Shown here in pieces: positions 60,292-64,000 of a DNA stretch of 64,000 nt. Numbering within the stretch: the first letter of the stretch is position 1; every line of letters begins with the position of its first letter. Source of the DNA: Nocardia alba NBRC 108234 (GTDB lineage: Bacteria > Actinomycetota > Actinomycetes > Mycobacteriales > Mycobacteriaceae); the NCBI RefSeq assembly GCF_001612665.1, contig NZ_BDAX01000036.1, positions 1 through 64,000 on the forward strand, read 5' to 3'. The position numbers were made by a program, and so were the translations under genes. Below the pieces are notes generated by a model. The model had not been told where the DNA came from, searched no databases, and worked only from the letters and a program-made list of their open reading frames with translations.

Positions 60292-60813
60292 ATGTCCACT
60301 CGCATCCTCGTTCTCGGCGGTGCGCGGTCCGGCAAGTCGGCCTATGCCGAGGCCCTGCTGACCGACGCGCCCGCGGTTCGCTACCTGGCTACCGCCGTTC
60401 TCGACCTCGCCGATCTCGACTTCGGTGACCGGATCGCCGTCCACCGCGCTCGTCGTCCCGCGCACTGGACCACCGTCGAGAACATCGAACCCGCGACGGT
60501 TCTCGCCACCGAGACCCCCGCGACCCTGCTCGACGACATCGGCACCTGGATCACCGCCCGCCTCGATGCCCGCGGGGCATGGGATGCTCCGCGCGGCACC
60601 GTGGCACCGGACTGCGACGAGCTCGTCGCGGCCGTCGCGGCGTATCGGCAACGACTGGTGATCGTATCGCCCGAGGTGGGGATGGGGGTCATCCCCGCGA
60701 CCCGCTCGGGGCGGCTGTTCCGCGACGAGATCGGCACGCTCAACCAGCGTCTCGCGCGGGCATGCGACGAGGCGTATCTCATCGTCGCCGGGCTGCCGAT
60801 TCGACTGAAATGA
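60292..60813 (+). CDS. cobU: Adenosylcobinamide kinase/guanylyltransferase
   Basis: A 173-aa bifunctional enzyme of the late cobalamin pathway. P-loop ILVLGGARSGKSAYAE, AVHRARRPAHWTTVE with the guanylyl-accepting His region, DDIGTWI, and VSPEVGMGVIPATRSGRLFRDEIGTLNQRLARACDEAYLIVAGLP. First of the cobU-cobT-cobS set; 81 bases before the cobT start. No cobalamin riboswitch was seen in 60209-60291. Confidence 0.92.
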   Translation: MSTRILVLGGARSGKSAYAEALLTDAPAVRYLATAVLDLADLDFGDRIAVHRARRPAHWTTVENIEPATVLATETPATLLDDIGTWITARLDARGAWDAPRGTVAPDCDELVAAVAAYRQRLVIVSPEVGMGVIPATRSGRLFRDEIGTLNQRLARACDEAYLIVAGLPIRLK

Positions 60814-60894
60814 GCCGGGCCGGTCGCCGTCGCGCACCGTGATCCGGGCAAGATGAGCGTCGAACACCCTGTACCACCTCCGAAAGGCATGCCA

Positions 60895-61968
60895 GTGACG
60901 CACGGATTCGACCCGGTCGCGGCCCCGGACGCGCAGGTGCGCGCGGCGGCCGAGCAGCGCCAGACGCAGCTCACCAAACCGGCCGGATCGCTGGGACGGC
61001 TCGAGGAACTCGGCAATTGGGTCGCCGCGTGCCAGGGCGTGTGCCCGCCCCGGCAGTTCGAACGCGCCAGGGTGGTGCTTTTCGCGGGCGATCACGGCGT
61101 GGCCGAGCACGGTGTCTCTGCGTATCCGAGCGAGGTCACCGCGCAGATGGTGGCCAATTTCCAGGCCGGCGGCGCGGCCGTGAACGCGCTGGCCGCCGTC
61201 GCGGGCGCGACCGTGCGGGTCGTCGATATCGCCGTTGCCAGCGACACCGATCCCTCGGTGTCGCAGCACAAGGTACGCCGCTCGAGTGGTTCCCTCGACC
61301 GCGAGGACGCCCTCTCCGACGCCGAGGTCACCGCCGCGCTGGCCGCCGGTCGCGCGATCGCCGATGAGGAGATCGACGCGGGCGCCGACCTGCTCATCGC
61401 CGGCGACATGGGCATCGGCAACACCACCCCGGCCACCGTCCTCATCGCCACGCTCACCGGCACCGAACCCGTCGCCGCGGTCGGGCGCGGCACCGGCGTC
61501 GACGACCAGGGCTGGATTCGCAAGGTCGCCGCGATCCGCGACGGCATGCGCCGCGCCCGCCCCGTCGCCACCGACCCCGTCGACCTGCTCCGCGTCGCCG
61601 CGGGCGCCGACTTCGCCGCCATGGCCGGTTTCCTCGCCCAGGCGGCCATCCGCCGCACGCCCGTGCTGCTCGACGGCGTCGTGGTGACCGCCGCCGCCCT
61701 GGTCGCCGAGGACATCGCCGCGGGTGCACGGGACTGGTGGCTGTCGGCTCACCGCTCCACCGAACCGGCCCACGACCTGGCCTTGAAGCACCTGCGCCTG
61801 ACCCCGCTGATCGACCTCGAGATGCGCCTCGGCGAAGGCTCCGGCGCCCTGACCGCCCTGCCGATCCTGCGCGCCGCGGTCGCGACCCTCGCCGAGATGT
61901 CCACCTTCGCCGACGCGGGCGTCAGCACCTCGGCCGAGAAATCGGACGCCATCGACCTGGCCAAGTGA
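60895..61968 (+). CDS. cobT: Nicotinate-nucleotide-dimethylbenzimidazole phosphoribosyltransferase
   Basis: A 357-aa enzyme that activates the lower ligand of cobalamin as alpha-ribazole phosphate. QLTKPAGSLGRLEELGNW, VLFAGDHGVAEHGVSAYP, IAGDMGIGNTTPATVL and MRLGEGSGALTAL (catalytic Glu) are diagnostic. The GTG at 60895 lies 7 bases after AAAGG and gives a length close to mycobacterial CobT; ATGs at 60853 and 60889 are in frame but poorly spaced. Confidence 0.9.
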   Translation: MTHGFDPVAAPDAQVRAAAEQRQTQLTKPAGSLGRLEELGNWVAACQGVCPPRQFERARVVLFAGDHGVAEHGVSAYPSEVTAQMVANFQAGGAAVNALAAVAGATVRVVDIAVASDTDPSVSQHKVRRSSGSLDREDALSDAEVTAALAAGRAIADEEIDAGADLLIAGDMGIGNTTPATVLIATLTGTEPVAAVGRGTGVDDQGWIRKVAAIRDGMRRARPVATDPVDLLRVAAGADFAAMAGFLAQAAIRRTPVLLDGVVVTAAALVAEDIAAGARDWWLSAHRSTEPAHDLALKHLRLTPLIDLEMRLGEGSGALTALPILRAAVATLAEMSTFADAGVSTSAEKSDAIDLAK

Positions 61969-62062
61969 GCGCTGCGAACGCGGCCGCCGTGATCCGCACC
62001 GAATCCCCCGCCCCGGGTGGTTTCGCGGGGCCGACGCACCCTGTCGTGGATCGGAGCCCCGC

Positions 62063-62812
62063 GTGAACGCGCTACGGCTGGCGGTCTCCTGGCTGACGGT
62101 CGTCCCGGTCGCCGGGCCCGCGACGGTCGACCGGCGCACGGCGGGCCACGCGATCACCCTCGCCCCGCTGATCGGTCTCGCGCTCGGAGCCGTCGCGGCG
62201 GCCGCCCTCTGGCTGCTGGTCAGCGTCGGCATGACCACGCTGCTCGCCGGTTTCCTCGTCGTCGGCCTGCTCGCCCTGCTCACCCGCGGGATGCACCTCG
62301 ACGGCCTGGCCGACACCGTCGACGGGCTCGGCAGCTACGGACCACCCCGGCGGGCCCGCGAGATCATGAAGTCCGGCGGGGCGGGCCCGTTCGGCGTGGC
62401 CGCGCTCGTTTTCGCCATCGCCGTCCAAGCGGTGGCCTTCGCGACACTGGCCGATCAGCATCGCTGGCTCGCCCTCGCCCTCGCCGTCACCGCGGGCCGA
62501 GTCGCCGTCGTGCCGGTGTGCCGCATCGGCATCCCCGCCGCCCCCGACGCCGGTTTCGGTGCGTTGGTCGCGGGCACGCAGCCGCGCGCCGCCGTGCTGA
62601 TCTGGCCCGCGCTCGCCGTCGGCGCCGCGCTCGCGGCGGTTCCGGGCAACCTCTGGGTCGGCCCCGTTGTCGTGATCGTCGCCCTCGCGATGGCCGCCGC
62701 GCTCACCCGCCATTGTGTGCGCCGTTTCGAAGGTCTGTCCGGAGATATTCTCGGCACAGTCGTGGAGATCACGGTTTCGATTGCCGCAGCGGGCTTCTCA
62801 CTGGCGTTATAG
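62063..62812 (+). CDS. cobS: Adenosylcobinamide-GDP ribazoletransferase
   Basis: A 249-aa membrane enzyme that joins adenosylcobinamide-GDP and alpha-ribazole, the last step to cobalamin. GMHLDGLADTVDGLGSYG holds the conserved DGxADTxDG, and GPFGVAALVF follows. About seven membrane helices. GTG start at 62063, 94 bases after cobT. Confidence 0.93.
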   Translation: MNALRLAVSWLTVVPVAGPATVDRRTAGHAITLAPLIGLALGAVAAAALWLLVSVGMTTLLAGFLVVGLLALLTRGMHLDGLADTVDGLGSYGPPRRAREIMKSGGAGPFGVAALVFAIAVQAVAFATLADQHRWLALALAVTAGRVAVVPVCRIGIPAAPDAGFGALVAGTQPRAAVLIWPALAVGAALAAVPGNLWVGPVVVIVALAMAAALTRHCVRRFEGLSGDILGTVVEITVSIAAAGFSLAL

Positions 62813-62945
62813 CGGATAGCTCGATTACCGGAAATTCGTACTGGTCACAAGTCCAGGATATGGGCGATTGTGTGCTCCCACAGACCGTCCGGTCAACGGT
62901 ACTCGGGTGCGTCGCCAGCACACCGGTGGCAATACAGTGGAGCGC

Positions 62946-63659
62946 ATGTCATCCGAGCGCCTCTACTTCCGCCAGCTGCTGTCCGGCCGGGATTACGCCG
63001 TCGGCGATCCGATCGCCACGCAGATGCGCAACTTCGCGTATCTGATCGGCGACCGGGAGACCGGCGAGACCCTGCTGGTCGACCCCGCCTACCAGGCGGC
63101 CGACCTGGTCGACGTCGCCGAGGCCGACGGCATGCGCGTATCCGGCGTGCTCGCCACCCACCACCATCCCGACCATGTCGGTGGCACCATGCTCGGTTTC
63201 ACCCTCGGCGGCGTGGCCGAGCTGCTCGAGAAGACCAGCGTCGCCGTGCATGTCAACAAACTCGAACTCGACTGGGTCGCCCAGACCACCGGTATCGCCC
63301 CCAGCGAGCTGACCGGCCACGACCACGGCGACAAGGTGACAGTCGGCGCCTTCGAGGTCGAGTTACTCCACACCCCCGGCCACACCCCCGGCAGCCAGTG
63401 CTTCCTGTTCGACGGCCGCCTCATCTCCGGCGACACCCTGTTCATCGACGGCTGCGGCCGCACCGACTTCCCCGGCGGCGACACCGACGAGATGTTCCGC
63501 AGCCTGCGCCAACTGGCCGCCCTCGACGGCAACCCGGTCGTCTACCCCGGCCACTGGTACTCCGAAGCCCCCAGCGCCCCCCTCGCTTCGGTCCGCGACA
63601 CCAACTACGTCCTGCGCCCGAAGTCCCTCACCGAATGGCAAGCCCTGATGCCGGGCTGA
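62946..63659 (+). CDS. MBL-fold metallo-hydrolase
   Basis: A 237-aa metallo-beta-lactamase-fold protein of the glyoxalase II-like group. Metal motif THHHPDHVGG, LLHTPGHTPGSQCFL, LISGDTLFIDGCGRTDFPGGD and VVYPGHWYS. The GRTDFPGGD block also occurs in persulfide dioxygenases and hydroxyacylglutathione hydrolases, so either activity is possible. ATG at 62946; in-frame starts before it have no support. Confidence 0.88.
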   Translation: MSSERLYFRQLLSGRDYAVGDPIATQMRNFAYLIGDRETGETLLVDPAYQAADLVDVAEADGMRVSGVLATHHHPDHVGGTMLGFTLGGVAELLEKTSVAVHVNKLELDWVAQTTGIAPSELTGHDHGDKVTVGAFEVELLHTPGHTPGSQCFLFDGRLISGDTLFIDGCGRTDFPGGDTDEMFRSLRQLAALDGNPVVYPGHWYSEAPSAPLASVRDTNYVLRPKSLTEWQALMPG

Positions 63660-63670
63660 CTCACCCCCGG

Positions 63671-63695
63671 TCCGGGGCCCAGGCCGGGCCCCGGA
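63671..63695. terminator. Bidirectional terminator between the MBL hydrolase and ilvE
   Basis: TCCGGGGCCC (63671-63680) pairs with GGGCCCCGGA (63686-63695) over the loop AGGCC. It is between convergent genes. Confidence 0.75.
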
Positions 63696-63699
63696 TCCC

Positions 63700-64000
63700 C
63701 TACAGCGTCTGCATCCACCCATGCCGATCGGCGAAAGTACCCCGCTGAATCCCGGTCAACGTATCCCGCAGCGCCATCGTCACCTCACCGGGCTCGCCAC
63801 CACCGATAGCGAATTCACCCGTCCCGGACTTCACCCAGCCCACCGGCGTGATCACCGCCGCCGTCCCACAGGCGAAGACCTCACTGATCTCACCGGATTC
63901 GGCACCCTCGCGCCATTCCTCCACCGAGATCTTGCGCTCCTGCACCGGGTACCCGGAGTCGGCCGCCAGAGTGAGCAGCGAGTCGCGGGTGATACCGGGC
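63700..64000 (-). CDS. ilvE: Branched-chain amino acid aminotransferase, C-terminal part
   Basis: The 3' portion (about 99 codons) of a fold-type IV PLP aminotransferase; the gene runs off the right edge, so the N-terminus and catalytic Lys are outside. Visible are PGITRDSLLTLAADSGYPVQERKISVEEW, FACGTAAVITPVGWVKSG and the C-terminal ALRDTLTGIQRGTFADRHGW. It converts Leu, Ile and Val to 2-keto acids and back. Matches the position of Rv2210c after the cob genes. Confidence 0.92.
   Translation of the reverse strand, partial: PGITRDSLLTLAADSGYPVQERKISVEEWREGAESGEISEVFACGTAAVITPVGWVKSGTGEFAIGGGEPGEVTMALRDTLTGIQRGTFADRHGWMQTL

Noticed and set aside
60209..60294. A cobalamin riboswitch before cobU
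   Set aside because: The 83-base gap is too short and has no B12-box-like GCCACTG sequence.
1..64000. CRISPR arrays, insertion sequences, prophage genes, tRNA or rRNA genes
   Set aside because: No regularly spaced repeats, transposase or integrase motifs, or tRNA cloverleaf sequences were noticed anywhere in the window.

Overview
The window is GC-rich, densely packed chromosomal DNA from a mycolic-acid-containing actinobacterium, most likely Nocardia or a close relative. The evidence is very high GC with many GTG/TTG starts, an antigen-85-type mycolyltransferase, lipomannan/PIM glycosyltransferases, the fused-type qcrCAB-ctaE/ctaC/ctaF respiratory genes and a PASTA-type Ser/Thr kinase. From 16.2 kb onward the gene content follows, from memory, the Mycobacterium tuberculosis Rv2172c-Rv2210c neighbourhood (metF, idsA2, mptA, Rv2175c, pknL, aroG, Rv2179c, qcr/ctaE, trpD, Rv2191, RipC-like, pimB', Rv2182c-Rv2186c, ctaF/ctaC, asnB, adoK, erpA, DUF3043, cobU/T/S, ilvE), with one large block inverted and several insertions.

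Region 1 (0.06-14.9 kb) is accessory. A secreted protein of unknown function is followed by a SAM-I-type riboswitch (about 1050-1155), a small leader ORF with an RRRHIDxxRV...CR motif, and twelve tightly coupled genes: a polar-amino-acid-type ABC importer, a peptide/nickel-type ABC importer with a double ATPase, four luciferase-like flavin monooxygenases and a DUF1684 protein. The SAM riboswitch and the sulfur-type leader make this a strong candidate for a methionine/sulfur-starvation-induced uptake and desulfurisation system for an unknown organosulfur compound. A Fic protein (14974-16116) follows, preceded by two near-identical long palindromes that look like its own operators.

Region 2 (16.2-28 kb): metF; idsA2, crtI, mptA and crtB (a lycopene-forming carotenoid set threaded around a lipomannan mannosyltransferase); the Rv2175c-like DNA-binding protein with its divergent kinase pknL (four PASTA domains); aroG; and a DEDD 3'-exoribonuclease.

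Region 3 (28-48 kb): ctaE-qcrC-qcrA-qcrB, trpD, a stand-alone RAM-domain protein, a TrpF-like isomerase, a DEDD/GIY-YIG nuclease, two NlpC/P60 hydrolases behind CRP-like sites, a membrane-bound HExxH protein, pimB', two SRPBCC proteins, an ArsA-like ATPase with an apparent CTG start, a ROK kinase, a PlsC-type acyltransferase and a UbiB-family kinase.

Region 4 (48-64 kb): a PhoD-like Tat lipoprotein, an FAD oxidoreductase, ctaF-ctaC, asnB, adoK, erpA, a DUF3043 protein, a 52-aa membrane protein, a GlxA-type regulator, an Ag85-type esterase, cobU-cobT-cobS, an MBL hydrolase and the 3' part of ilvE. Three intergenic regions carry related long hairpins with conserved flanks and unrelated but perfectly self-complementary stems.
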